DNA of 64,000 nucleotides from Entrophospora sp. SA101 (GCA_958430865.1 CAUDNR010004101.1:93027-157026), one strand, 5' to 3'; positions 10,279 through 22,316 are shown, numbered from the stretch's first letter. Made by a program: numbers and translations. Notes: generated from the sequence alone by a model not told the origin.

Positions 10279-11554
10279 TTACTATTGTGTATGTTTTTCA
10301 TTGATCATTTTTTTTAATCATTAGTTTAACAAAAATGTTAAAGATGTGAATATTTGCATATATAATTTGGTGAAGTATTGTTTTTTGTTTAAAAATGTGC
10401 CTGACTTTTTATATAGGGAGTGTATAGTTACTTGTTGCTTAATAAAATGTCTAATTATATAATAAAAGTTACTCAGATGATTAATGCATGATTTAATGAG
10501 TTTCATGCCCACAACTAATACCATAGAAGTATTTGTTCGAATATTTGAAATGAAATTCGAAGAGCAAAAATTTCAAAAATCCGTTATTATTATAATAATA
10601 ATAAGAACAAATTTATTAATAAAATCCGTTATGCCATTGTAACAAGAAATCCTCTGTGGCGAGGTCCATTGTGATGAGGTTTGACTGTAAATCCTATGTA
10701 TGAAAAAACTTCTTAATGTTGGAGAAAATTTCAAAAGAGAAAACCGAATTTAACACAGCTTGCTTGGAAGAATATGCAAAATGATAATATACATGCCATG
10801 CAAGATAGTAATAGTAAATTGAGGACCAACTTGGATTCCAATTGTTGCATTTTATATCATGACAACATCAATGACGCATTTTGGCATTTAATATTAGTAA
10901 TTAATAATAGTCATTCATTATTAATCATTCTATTTATTATATTCTATTGGACAAAATCATGTAAAAAAGTCATACACTTAAAATTTACTTCAATTTTTTA
11001 ATAACATACATTTGATAATAAAAACTGTAATTAATTAATAAAGTTGGTTGATTCATAATCCTTTCTGATGATTAATGGTTTGGCCAACCTTTAACTATTA
11101 GTTAGGAACCCTTTTAATTTTACTATATTGCTTGTAGTGAGTGATGCCTCAAGTAGTATCTTTCTATTTTTTTTTTTTAGAGCATATGAAGCTGGAAAGA
11201 AAAATGATACACTTGGCCAGAACTTATCTGCAATAATAGTACATGTGCAGCTAGAAAGAAACCCTTGCACTTGCCAGAACTAGGGTTTCTATTCAAATAA
11301 AATGAATAATTTGAAATAATTCGAAATTTGAAATAAAACAAATTATGAATAATTTGAATAAGAATTAGCATTTTAATTATTTTTGAAAAAAATCAAACAA
11401 GATACTCGGGAAATAGATTTTTTCCACAATGATGAAAATTCAATTACAAATACAACTTGAGAAAACAATGATGCTTCAATATGGTAAAAAATTATTTAAT
11501 AAAAATAAAAATTAGATTCTTATAAATCAATCCAAATGATTTTTTTTTAACATA
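10279..11554. other. Transposon-derived intergenic DNA
   Basis: It contains a solo pogo-like end at 10667-10687 and an unrecognised 75-codon open frame at 10774-11001 (starts MQNDNIHAMQDSN). An imperfect direct repeat of AGCTGGAAAGAAA...CTTGGCCAGAACT / AGCTAGAAAGAAA...CTTGCCAGAACT lies at about 11189-11281. No functional gene can be supported. Confidence 0.45.
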
Positions 11555-11830
11555 GTGATTCTGCTATTGAAAGCAAGTTCTAGAAAAAAAGGATTGGTTG
11601 ATGTGAGCCACATTAATGTCAACATACCAATACCAAAAAGAAAAAGATCAAGGGTGTTATATGTGTTGAGTTATTATTGTGAAGGTATTTCTGATGAAGG
11701 TGAGCAGATCATTGTCTTGTTGTGTACTTTTACTGGTTCTGGACAGGGATCATATTTATTACTAGATTTTTTATATCATTTATATTCACAAAGTGTTCCA
11801 GAGGCTAATTTCACACCAATTTCAACATAA
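11555..11830 (+). pseudogene. Unrecognised open frame, probably a decayed coding exon
   Basis: The frame has no ATG at its start, and a TTTTTTTAACATAG acceptor-like site sits just before it. About 90 codons follow, with a basic patch 'PIPKRKRSRV' and a hydrophobic C-terminal half. I do not recognise a family. Another frame across the same acceptor is interrupted by stops. A gene remnant is likely, given the surrounding mobile DNA. Confidence 0.3.
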
Positions 11831-11942
11831 TTAAGTTTTATATCATAGTATACTAATTTTTTTCTAGGTCACATAGAAAATATGGTGTGAAACATGTTCC
11901 AGGCTGCATCAAAGAAACAAAAATTTGTCATAGTATTTATAA

Positions 11943-12140
11943 ACAAGGTATAGAGATCAAAGTAGTTTTCATCATTTAAAGCATAGCAAGAAGTAAGCAG
12001 AATGAAGTGGAGCTTAATGAAAACAAGGCACAGAGAACAAAGTAGTTTTCATTATTCAAGCATAGCAAGAAGTAAGTGGAATGAAATGAAGCTATGGAAA
12101 ACAAGGTATAGAGAACAAAGTAGAAAATAAAAGAAGTACA
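11943..12140. repeat. Imperfect ~80-bp tandem repeat, about 2.5 copies
   Basis: Units begin ACAAGG at 11943, 12023 and 12101. Each carries AGAG.(A/T)CAAAGTAG, and the first two also GTTTTCAT.ATT and AAGCATAGCAAGAAGTAAG. Degenerate pieces continue to about 12235. Confidence 0.8.
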
Positions 12141-12237
12141 CAAGGCAGATAGACATATCAAGAAAACAACATTCAGTACACAAATAGGTAGAGAACAAAG
12201 TGAAAACAATCTGCATAGCAAAGTGGAGCAGTTGATG

Positions 12238-12784
12238 CCATACATGATGGTGAAATAGTTTTGTTTCGACAATAATTTCGACGATTAGGGTTCAAACATT
12301 TCGAATATACCCTAACAGGTTTCGAAAAAAACGAATTCGAAATCAAAATCGAAATTCAAAATTAATAAATAACTTTTTTTCATTTTTGCATTAATCATAC
12401 ATGATGGCGAAATAGTTTTGTTTCGACAATAATTTCGACGATTAAGGTTCAAACATTTTGAATATACCCTAACAGGTTTCGAAAAAATCAAAATTCGAAA
12501 TCAAAATCAAAAATCAAAATCAAAATCGAAATTTGTAATCAAAATTCGAAAATTGTAATATTTGCATTAATGTCTTTAAAGTGTTTTTATTTCAATTTTT
12601 TGAATTTCGATTTTGATTTTGAATTTAGATTTCAATTTTGAATTTTGATTTTGATTTTGATTTTTGATTTTGATTTTGAATTTTAGATTTTGATTTTAAT
12701 TTCGCCAAGGGTATTTCGATTTCGAAAATGTGATTTTTTTGAAAGTTTCGAATTTTATCAAATGACTTTCACCATCATGTATGG
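12238..12784. mobile_element. 547-bp fold-back element with 18-bp perfect TIRs
   Basis: The terminal repeats are CCATACATGATGGTGAAA (12238-12255) and its exact complement at 12767-12784. The left part contains an internal direct duplication of about 90 bp (copy at 12396, offset 157). The interior is hexanucleotide-like (TCAAAA)n on one side and (TTTTGA)n on the other, so nearly the whole element can fold into a hairpin. TTGAT occurs within one base of both ends and may be the target duplication. There is no coding capacity, so it is a non-autonomous MITE-type element of unassigned family. Confidence 0.75.
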
Positions 12785-12868
12785 TTGATACCAAAACAAT
12801 AAAACTAATAAATTAATAACATTTTCAAATTAAACATTTCTGCAATCTATATAAAAATAAACCAAAAA

Positions 12869-13698
12869 TGTTTGAATATATTACTCAAATTTTCAGCTAT
12901 ATTGGCAATGCATTAAAATCCCTCAATGATAGTAGGGACCCATTTGAAGCTGGTGATCTATATAGTAGAGGTCAGGGAAAAAATCAAGTATGTAGGGGTG
13001 AAAACACCAGAGTTTGTATTACCATCAGAACTGATTGGTAAAATTATAAAGCAAATCAAGGATCCAGTAAAAATTACAAACATAATGTTAGTAAACAAAA
13101 CATGGTATAAAGAGGGAAAACATCAATTATATAAAGATAATAGAATGGTTAAAGATTAAAAAGGATCAATAAATTGAATAGATTTATAAGATATCTAAAT
13201 CTTGATAGGTTAGATGATACATTAAGGTTCATAAAAAGCTTAAGGAAATTTGTGATGAATTACACATAATTGCAGAGAACAATTATAATGAAGCAATGGG
13301 AAAACTTCTAGATGAAGATACATTTGATTTCTGGTTAGATAATATTCACCATCCCAGGGTCCTTCCACAACTTATCCTGGTATATTGTGGTAGTGCATGT
13401 AGATGTGCAATGGGTGTGTTGCCATTACATGCAAGTGAGCCCATTTGTCTTTGGTCATCATCAAGGTGTAGAAGATCTGAGAGGGGCCTTACACACTTAT
13501 TTCTTTTTAAAAAGGGAGACAAATTCGAAGGCAAGGTTGTGGTTTTTGATAAATATTTCTTATAGTTTGCATGTTTGGTGGCCAGTATCTGGTTCTAATT
13601 TTGAAAATTTCTTCTTTTCTCAAACATCAATGTGGCTAGTACCAACACAAGCAGGACCTAGCTATCTATTGAAGGTGGTATTTTTTAATGTATCATAG
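12869..13698 (+). pseudogene. Decayed F-box-like gene and downstream unknown domain
   Basis: A first frame from the ATG at 12869 (60 codons, MFEYITQIFSYIGNALKSL...) runs into a second frame (12926-13159). The second frame holds an F-box-like motif: 'FVLPSELIGKIIKQIKD', then 'NIMLVNKTWYKEGKHQLY'. After a stop, a third segment (about 13270-13360) encodes 'LKEICDELHIIAENNYNEAMGKLLDEDTFDFW'. The frame at 13387-13698 ('PFVFGHHQGVEDLRG', 'PVSGSNFENFFFSQTSMWLVPTQAG') is unrecognised. It is conserved in frame in a diverged copy near 42.8-43.5 kb, so it once coded. Frame changes and stops make this a pseudogene. Confidence 0.5.
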
Positions 13699-14042
13699 TA
13701 TATCTTTCTATTTGGGGGAAGCATCTAAGATTCCAGGTCAGGATTCCAAATAAGACCAGAAGTTTGGCATTGTTTGATTCAACAAAACCCACAATCAGTA
13801 TACTGTAATTTGTGTCTGTTATGTATTTTTGGGGAAAGAATCATTTGGGACAACCAAATCTGGAGGATGGGGAACCTCTTCTAGAAGTTGACTGCAATAG
13901 TGGTTCAACAAGCAAGATTAGATGTGGGCTTTTTATTTGATAATTTAGGTATAATTTTATTATATTTAAATTATTCAGATACATGTATTAAATTTTGTAT
14001 ATATTATATGATATATTGATAAGTACATCACTTCAATTTGTT
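13699..14042. other. AT-rich flank up to the inversion junction
   Basis: No gene. It is homologous to the 3' flank of the kinase genes in inverted orientation (compare 42.6-42.8 kb) and ends at the palindrome's inner boundary. Confidence 0.6.
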
Positions 14043-14136
14043 GGTCCACGGTTTACAATCTCACACTATTTATTTTCTGATTTTTAAATATTATTGATTA
14101 TTATTGTTATAATTAAATATTTTATTTATTATTTAG

Positions 14137-15688
14137 TTCAAAAATTATATGAACTTTCATGATAAATAAAATTTATGGATTAACACAAGATCCAGCTACA
14201 AAAGAATATATTTTTGTAATGGAATACAATAAAATTTATGGATTAACACAAGATCCAGCTACAAAAGAATATATTTTTGTAATGGAATACATGGAAAATA
14301 GAAGTCTTCAAGATTATGAAAATCAATATTCAAAGGGAAGAAATGAAAAATATGGAGAATGTCAAACATGCAATAGATATAATACCTATAAGGCATGGTG
14401 TCAGTCATGTGATCCAAAGCTATTAACTGAAGGATGGACTAGTGGCAATGAAACATTAGATGAGTTGATTAAAAGTTTACAACTTAAAGCAACTACATAT
14501 AACTATAGTGATTATCTTCAATGGATTCCTTATAATGATTTAACAAATATCAAAAAGATAGGTGAAGGTGGGTTTGCAACTATATCCAAAGCCACTTGGT
14601 TAAATGGTAAGAGAATTATAAATTATAAAAATAATGAAAGATATAATGAAGATATGCCTGTGGCATTAAAAAAACTACATGGTTCACAGAATATTTCAGA
14701 TGAATTTCTTAATGAGGTAAATTATTTTATTTTCTATTTATTTTCTGATTTTTAAGTACTATTGATTATTATTGTTGTAATTAAATATTTTATTTATTAT
14801 TTAGTTCAAAAATTATATGAACTTTCATGATAAAGGATCTATAATTCATATTTATGGATTAACACAGGATCCAATTACCAAAGAATATATATTTGTAATG
14901 AAATATATGGAAGATGGAATCTTCAAAATTATTTAACTAAAGATTTTAAAAATTTAAAATGGGAAAACAAAATTGAAATTCTTAAACAAATTATTAAAGG
15001 TTTAAAAAGTATTCATGAAAACAAAATTATTCATCATGATCTTCATAGTGGTAATATTCTTCAAAATAATTGGGTTACACATATTGCAGATTTAGGATTA
15101 TCATGTCTAGTTAGTCAAACATCATCATCAAACAAAAATAATATATGTGGAGTACTAACATATATTGCACCAGAAGTTTTAAAAGAGAAACCATATATAA
15201 TGGCATCAGATATATACAGTTTTGGAGTTCTGATGTCTTTAGTATCAACTGGCCAACAACCATTTAATAATTTGGCACATGATGAATATCTTGCAATGGA
15301 AATATGTAAAGGTTCAAGACCCAAATTCTCAAACAATACACCAAAATTTTATATTGAACTAGCATTCAAATGCATGGATGCTAATCCAGATAAACGTCCA
15401 ACTGCTGGAGAAATTAAAAAGATTATCAAAATTTGGGATGATTCACTTAATGACTATGTAATGAATAATGATCTTGAAAAATATTCAAAAGAAATGCAAG
15501 ATGAATTAAAATCAATAAGAAAAGGGTTTGAGAAAATGGATGAAATAAAGTTTAATCCTTCAACAATTACTGCAGTAATTCATCCAAATGCAATTTATAC
15601 TAGCAGATTATTAAATTTTACAAACCTTCCCCAACCTGTGAATTCCAATAAAGTAACAATTATTGGTAATAATAATGGTAATTATTAA
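14137..15688 (+). pseudogene. Truncated, frameshifted kinase of the expanded Glomeromycotina family
   Basis: Exon A (14137-14716) starts after an intron acceptor and carries the hinge 'IYGLTQDPATKEYIFVMEY', then a CxxC...CxxC motif, 'GWTSGNETLDELIKS', a Gly-rich loop 'IGEGGFATISKATW' and 'VALKK'. Exon B (14805-15688) carries the C-lobe with 'HHDLHSGN', 'DLGLS' and 'YIAPEVL'. Against the paralog at 44.1-46.1 kb there are three lesions. The first N-lobe exon is missing, cut off near the inversion junction. An 11-bp deletion around 14153 creates a stop. A one-base deletion at about 14918 (GGAATC for GGAAATC) shifts the C-lobe frame, and the exon is 884 rather than 885 nt. It is not expected to make a full kinase. 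Confidence 0.85.
14165..14290 (+). repeat. Perfect 63-bp tandem duplication inside the kinase pseudogene
   Basis: 14165-14227 is repeated exactly at 14228-14290. The duplication is in frame and doubles 21 residues covering the hinge 'KIYGLTQDPATKEYIFVMEY'. The paralog has one copy. The lack of divergence implies a recent event. Confidence 0.95.
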
Positions 15689-16068
15689 TATTCAATTATT
15701 GATTATTTTCATTTTTATTAAAATTAACACAATATTTATTAATATCCACTCTTGTGATAAATATTTTATAGATTCTAAACAAATTGATTTAGCTATACCA
15801 AATGACCTACCTGAATAAGTTAAATCCTATTGCTTGTTATGTATTAAATTATTTATTATTTATTTTTATTTATCTGGCTACTGTAGTTTAAATATTTTTT
15901 TTTTTCATTTTGAAATTTGGGTGTCAAATATGTACATAAATAAAAAATAATGATTTTTGGCAAAAAAATAAATGTAATTTTTAATAATCATTGTTGTCAT
16001 ACATACATAACTGGAGTATTGTTTGTTTCTTATCTTTTCAAATCAATGGTTTCTTTTTTTATAGTATT
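15689..16068. other. Kinase 3' flank in the palindrome spacer
   Basis: AT-rich, no gene. It forms the right part of the unpaired 2,026-bp spacer (14043-16068). It is repeated at 46148-46527, and a diverged copy occurs at 42264-42600. Confidence 0.6.
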
Positions 16069-16412
16069 AACAAATTGAAGTGATGTACTTATCAATATAT
16101 CATATAATATATACAAAATTTAATACATGTATCTGAATAATTTAAATATAATAAAATTATACCTAAATTATCAAATAAAAAGCCCACATCTAATCTTGCT
16201 TGTTGAACCACTATTGCAGTCAACTTCTAGAAGAGGTTCCCCATCCTCCAGATTTGGTTGTCCCAAATGATTCTTTCCCCAAAAATACATAACAGACACA
16301 AATTACAGTATACTGATTGTGGGTTTTGTTGAATCAAACAATGCCAAACTTCTGGTCTTATTTGGAATCCTGACCTGGAATCTTAGATGCTTCCCCCAAA
16401 TAGAAAGATATA

Positions 16413-17242
16413 CTATGATACATTAAAAAATACCACCTTCAATAGATAGCTAGGTCCTGCTTGTGTTGGTACTAGCCACATTGATGTTTGAGAAAAGAAG
16501 AAATTTTCAAAATTAGAACCAGATACTGGCCACCAAACATGCAAACTATAAGAAATATTTATCAAAAACCACAACCTTGCCTTCGAATTTGTCTCCCTTT
16601 TTAAAAAGAAATAAGTGTGTAAGGCCCCTCTCAGATCTTCTACACCTTGATGATGACCAAAGACAAATGGGCTCACTTGCATGTAATGGCAACACACCCA
16701 TTGCACATCTACATGCACTACCACAATATACCAGGATAAGTTGTGGAAGGACCCTGGGATGGTGAATATTATCTAACCAGAAATCAAATGTATCTTCATC
16801 TAGAAGTTTTCCCATTGCTTCATTATAATTGTTCTCTGCAATTATGTGTAATTCATCACAAATTTCCTTAAGCTTTTTATGAACCTTAATGTATCATCTA
16901 ACCTATCAAGATTTAGATATCTTATAAATCTATTCAATTTATTGATCCTTTTTAATCTTTAACCATTCTATTATCTTTATATAATTGATGTTTTCCCTCT
17001 TTATACCATGTTTTGTTTACTAACATTATGTTTGTAATTTTTACTGGATCCTTGATTTGCTTTATAATTTTACCAATCAGTTCTGATGGTAATACAAACT
17101 CTGGTGTTTTCACCCCTACATACTTGATTTTTTCCCTGACCTCTACTATATAGATCACCAGCTTCAAATGGGTCCCTACTATCATTGAGGGATTTTAATG
17201 CATTGCCAATATAGCTGAAAATTTGAGTAATATATTCAAACA
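16413..17242 (-). pseudogene. F-box-like decayed gene, right-arm copy
   Basis: Mirror of 12869-13698 with the same frame breaks. It lies tail-to-tail with the kinase pseudogene ending at 15688. The F-box-like frame is 16952-17185 and the unrecognised conserved frame is 16413-16724. Confidence 0.5.
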
Positions 17243-17326
17243 TTTTTGGTTTATTTTTATATAGATTGCAGAAATGTTTAATTTGAAAATGTTATTAATT
17301 TATTAGTTTTATTGTTTTGGTATCAA

Positions 17327-17873
17327 CCATACATGATGGTGAAAGTCATTTGATAAAATTCGAAACTTTCAAAAAAATCACATTTTCGAAATCGAAATAC
17401 CCTTGGCGAAATTAAAATCAAAATCTAAAATTCAAAATCAAAATCAAAAATCAAAATCAAAATCAAAATTCAAAATTGAAATCTAAATTCAAAATCAAAA
17501 TCGAAATTCAAAAAATTGAAATAAAAACACTTTAAAGACATTAATGCAAATATTACAATTTTCGAATTTTGATTACAAATTTCGATTTTGATTTTGATTT
17601 TTGATTTTGATTTCGAATTTTGATTTTTTCGAAACCTGTTAGGGTATATTCAAAATGTTTGAACCTTAATCGTCGAAATTATTGTCGAAACAAAACTATT
17701 TCGCCATCATGTATGATTAATGCAAAAATGAAAAAAAGTTATTTATTAATTTTGAATTTCGATTTTGATTTCGAATTCGTTTTTTTCGAAACCTGTTAGG
17801 GTATATTCGAAATGTTTGAACCCTAATCGTCGAAATTATTGTCGAAACAAAACTATTTCACCATCATGTATGG
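17327..17873. mobile_element. 547-bp fold-back element, right-arm copy
   Basis: Same 18-bp perfect TIRs, at 17327-17344 and 17856-17873, with the same internal inverted TCAAAA/TTTTGA tracts. Confidence 0.75.
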
Positions 17874-17970
17874 CATCAACTGCTCCACTTTGCTATGCAG
17901 ATTGTTTTCACTTTGTTCTCTACCTATTTGTGTACTGAATGTTGTTTTCTTGATATGTCTATCTGCCTTG

Positions 17971-18168
17971 TGTACTTCTTTTATTTTCTACTTTGTTCTC
18001 TATACCTTGTTTTCCATAGCTTCATTTCATTCCACTTACTTCTTGCTATGCTTGAATAATGAAAACTACTTTGTTCTCTGTGCCTTGTTTTCATTAAGCT
18101 CCACTTCATTCTGCTTACTTCTTGCTATGCTTTAAATGATGAAAACTACTTTGATCTCTATACCTTGT
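17971..18168. repeat. ~80-bp tandem repeat, right-arm copy
   Basis: Reverse complement of 11943-12140. CCTTGT marks the unit ends. Confidence 0.8.
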
Positions 18169-18280
18169 TTATAAATACTATGACAAATTTTTGTTTCTTT
18201 GATGCAGCCTGGAACATGTTTCACACCATATTTTCTATGTGACCTAGAAAAAAATTAGTATACTATGATATAAAACTTAA

Positions 18281-18556
18281 TTATGTTGAAATTGGTGTGA
18301 AATTAGCCTCTGGAACACTTTGTGAATATAAATGATATAAAAAATCTAGTAATAAATATGATCCCTGTCCAGAACCAGTAAAAGTACACAACAAGACAAT
18401 GATCTGCTCACCTTCATCAGAAATACCTTCACAATAATAACTCAACACATATAACACCCTTGATCTTTTTCTTTTTGGTATTGGTATGTTGACATTAATG
18501 TGGCTCACATCAACCAATCCTTTTTTTCTAGAACTTGCTTTCAATAGCAGAATCAC
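18281..18556 (-). pseudogene. Unrecognised open frame, right-arm copy
   Basis: Mirror of 11555-11830, identical translation. Function unknown. Confidence 0.3.
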
Positions 18557-19832
18557 TATGTTAAAAAAAAATCATTTGGATTGATTTATAAGAATCTAAT
18601 TTTTATTTTTATTAAATAATTTTTTACCATATTGAAGCATCATTGTTTTCTCAAGTTGTATTTGTAATTGAATTTTCATCATTGTGGAAAAAATCTATTT
18701 CCCGAGTATCTTGTTTGATTTTTTTCAAAAATAATTAAAATGCTAATTCTTATTCAAATTATTCATAATTTGTTTTATTTCAAATTTCGAATTATTTCAA
18801 ATTATTCATTTTATTTGAATAGAAACCCTAGTTCTGGCAAGTGCAAGGGTTTCTTTCTAGCTGCACATGTACTATTATTGCAGATAAGTTCTGGCCAAGT
18901 GTATCATTTTTCTTTCCAGCTTCATATGCTCTAAAAAAAAAAAATAGAAAGATACTACTTGAGGCATCACTCACTACAAGCAATATAGTAAAATTAAAAG
19001 GGTTCCTAACTAATAGTTAAAGGTTGGCCAAACCATTAATCATCAGAAAGGATTATGAATCAACCAACTTTATTAATTAATTACAGTTTTTATTATCAAA
19101 TGTATGTTATTAAAAAATTGAAGTAAATTTTAAGTGTATGACTTTTTTACATGATTTTGTCCAATAGAATATAATAAATAGAATGATTAATAATGAATGA
19201 CTATTATTAATTACTAATATTAAATGCCAAAATGCGTCATTGATGTTGTCATGATATAAAATGCAACAATTGGAATCCAAGTTGGTCCTCAATTTACTAT
19301 TACTATCTTGCATGGCATGTATATTATCATTTTGCATATTCTTCCAAGCAAGCTGTGTTAAATTCGGTTTTCTCTTTTGAAATTTTCTCCAACATTAAGA
19401 AGTTTTTTCATACATAGGATTTACAGTCAAACCTCATCACAATGGACCTCGCCACAGAGGATTTCTTGTTACAATGGCATAACGGATTTTATTAATAAAT
19501 TTGTTCTTATTATTATTATAATAATAACGGATTTTTGAAATTTTTGCTCTTCGAATTTCATTTCAAATATTCGAACAAATACTTCTATGGTATTAGTTGT
19601 GGGCATGAAACTCATTAAATCATGCATTAATCATCTGAGTAACTTTTATTATATAATTAGACATTTTATTAAGCAACAAGTAACTATACACTCCCTATAT
19701 AAAAAGTCAGGCACATTTTTAAACAAAAAACAATACTTCACCAAATTATATATGCAAATATTCACATCTTTAACATTTTTGTTAAACTAATGATTAAAAA
19801 AAATGATCAATGAAAAACATACACAATAGTAA
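18557..19832. other. Transposon-derived intergenic DNA, right-arm copy
   Basis: Mirror of 10279-11554. The solo pogo-like end is at 19424-19444. Confidence 0.45.
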
Positions 19833-20117
19833 TCATACCAAAAAATTTAAAATTCGATAATCTTTCGTTGGCCATCCATTATTTTCAATTACTCCTTCAG
19901 CTCTCCTTGGCATACTCTCAATCAATTTAATTAGGACATTGATTAATTTGGCCACATTGATTTTTGTGACAAGGTCTTTTCCATCAATGTAATTTTGAAT
20001 AGTACAAGCCACTGTTTTTCTAGGGACACCAACAATTTTAGTCATTTTGTGGTTTGGTACATTCTTTTTATATAGACCAATGATTTCACTACGTTGACTT
20101 TTATTTAAGGATGACAT
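19833..20117 (-). pseudogene. Internally deleted Tc1 transposase ORF, right-arm copy
   Basis: Identical translation to 9994-10278: HTH joined in frame to the transposase tail, catalytic core missing. Confidence 0.7.
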
Positions 20118-21120
20118 TTTGAGTTCAAAATTTTTCAAAGGAATTGTCCAAACATTTATTAAAAATGATGTTTGTTTACAAAAAATTCAAACAAAATAGG
20201 TATTTATTGAAGACGCTTGTTATCACGTGTCAAAGAACTCAAGTTGCTTTAAATTTTTTTTTGTCAGAAATATATTTTTGGAAAAAAATTTTGGTCAGAG
20301 TTTTTATTTTTTTTAATTGTTATTTTACAAACAGCTATTTCAAAGACTATTACCAAAACATACACTTGCCATCTCCAACCTAGTGCCAAAAATATATTTC
20401 ATACATTGCTAATCTCAAAATTTTATTTTAGATAACAAATGGTACCAACTGTCTTGCATTGATCAATAAATGTGCAAATGATGTAATTATTAATATAATA
20501 GGCCATTTTTGTGGTCAATTAGTCTAATTTATTATATGTAAAACATATAAATAGTCTACTTGACACCAAAATGAAAGTTCGCCGCCTTGTATAATCGGAG
20601 TGATACATGTGCGTTTCTATTATATACTAATGTCAATTTATTTTAGAAGATAAGGTAAGTTACATGTCTTCTTTTTAATTGAAACACTAACTCTCCACCA
20701 GAAAAACTTTTTAATGGAGCTATAAACCATTCTTTAAGTCAAATTAAAACGTTTTTTCGGAAATAATTGACAAAATCCTAGAAAACCTGGAAACATGAAA
20801 TTTATGTGCATAATATTCAAAGGCACAATGTGGTAGTTTATTTAGAAAAAGAAGAAATAATTTTAAAAAAGAAAAAAATATTCATTGACCAATGCCAAAT
20901 GATTTTTTTTTAAAATAAGGAAGAGGAAATGAATTCCACTTTCAAAAAAGAAAAAAGTGATTATTGAAAGTGAGTGTGTGTTCAAGAGTGTGAGAGTTGT
21001 TGTTGTTGTTGTTGTTAATTATTATTATTAGTTGTAGTTATTAATTATTCTTATTATTAGTTGTAGTGATTTGAAATAAAATATCTGAATCAATAAATCC
21101 TTGTCTGAACGGAATTGAGC
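20118..21120. other. Intergenic repeat-rich DNA, right-arm copy
   Basis: Mirror of 8991-9993. The tract reads (GTT)n here, near 20995-21013. No gene. Confidence 0.5.
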
Positions 21121-21351
21121 TTAAAATTTTGAACGAGTACTATCATTATTAAGCCAACATGTGTGCCAATTTCCATGATAGCTGTGTAAAAGATTTGGGC
21201 ATTCATAATGATAGTGCCCATAGTAGCAGCACAATAAACAAGCATTTTTAAAATTAGCTGTCAGTCTTATCCAGTTTGTTTCATTATTGAGTGGGACATC
21301 ATCAGTGGTACAAATAATTTTCTCTGGCTCCTTGCTTGCTGTTATTATTAT
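21121..21351 (-). pseudogene. Zinc-knuckle fragment, right-arm copy
   Basis: Mirror of 8760-8990, same CX2CX4HX4C motif. Confidence 0.55.
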
Positions 21352-21938
21352 TTAATAATATTTTTGAAAGTTTCCCACAACTTTAGCATGAAATAATCAT
21401 GATTTTTTGTGTCATCATTAAGGCTTCTGGTCCAAACTATTTTTGAAAAAAGTAGCTTTGGCAATAGTTTGCGCTTCTCGATATTTTTTATATGAACATG
21501 AAAAACTATATATTAATAAAAAATAGTTGGACATATAAAAAATTAATTTTTGCCCAAAATGTTTCTGCAACTTCAGCTACTAAATGAGGTAGTTTCGACC
21601 AAAAACCTGCATCATTATTGTGATTATAGTAGTGATATTTGTACTAAAAAAAATTATATATTTATAATCCCGAAATTTAATTAAATCAAGTAAATTATTC
21701 ACCTAATTTAACTACCAAAGATTTGGGTTGTCAATATTAGATGATGAAAGCTTTAATGATAGAGAACAGCACAGAAAAAACGCGTTAAAAAATTTTTGAT
21801 CAATTTTGATCTACCATCTAATTTTATAAAATGGTAGTGCAAATCACGTGACAATTTAATAGAAAATTTAGAGCTCGTTTTTTTTATTAGCAATTGTTCT
21901 AAAGGTAAAATTACACGAGACGCATACAAACAACAAAG
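21352..21938. other. Repeat-derived intergenic DNA, right-arm copy
   Basis: Mirror of 8173-8759. No intact gene. Confidence 0.4.
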
Positions 21939-22061
21939 TAGAGGTTATATCCGTCAGATATTAGTATCCGTGAATATCTGCGACTATATAAAAAAAATTT
22001 TTAAATAGATAAATTCTTTTAAACTAAAATTTAGTTATCATGGGATTTATAACCAAAGAAA

Positions 22062-22209
22062 GATTTTCCTACTTTAACTAAAATTACAAAAAAATATTTA
22101 TGTGTATCTGCTACTTTTACACCAAGTGAGCGATTTTTCAGTGATGCTGGTAACACATTGACAGCTAAAAGAACAAAGCTCATTCAATTCTTTGAACGAA
22201 AATTTTTTT
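22062..22209 (+). pseudogene. hAT transposase dimerisation fragment, right-arm copy
   Basis: Plus-strand frame with 'TPSERFFSDAG'. Same ~49 codons as 7902-8049. Confidence 0.85.
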
Positions 22210-22316
22210 TTTAAAAAAAAAACATGATTGATGTAGAAAAATTCTTGACTAATAAATAAATAAAATAAAGTAGAAATTATCTTTTATTGTTGTTATAAAA
22301 TGTTGGATAAGTAATA

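Larger units (their letters stand above)
1..14042 (-). repeat. Left arm of a 14-kb inverted duplication
   Basis: This arm is the reverse complement of 16069-30110. Position x pairs with 30111-x for genes at both ends (PSF2 near the outer end, the F-box remnant near the inner end), so there is no net insertion or deletion across 14 kb. Every stretch I compared by eye was identical. The inner boundary is exact: after the shared CTTCAATTTGTT ending at 14042, this arm continues GGTCCACGG while the other arm continues into a kinase 3' flank. The outer end is the window edge, so the true arm may be longer. Confidence 0.97.

Noticed and set aside
11976..12272. Minus-strand Cys/Leu-rich 98-codon frame
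   Set aside because: It lies over the 80-bp tandem repeat. The residue pattern is periodic with the repeat rather than protein-like.
13346..13534. Minus-strand 62-codon frame in the F-box remnant region (and copies)
   Set aside because: It is overlapped by the frame conserved with the diverged copy on the other strand, and there is no support for this one.
14159..14755. A separate gene starting with the ATG at 14159
   Set aside because: The ATG arises from the 11-bp deletion in the hinge exon. Comparison with 44647-45150 shows an internal exon after an intron acceptor.
15115..15336. Minus-strand frame inside the kinase C-lobe (repeated at 41687-41908)
   Set aside because: Antisense shadow of conserved kinase coding sequence.
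15200..15688. A short stand-alone kinase-like gene starting at the ATG 15200
   Set aside because: That ATG is internal to the C-lobe. The homologous frame extends upstream to 14805 and is broken by a one-base deletion, so this is part of a pseudogene.
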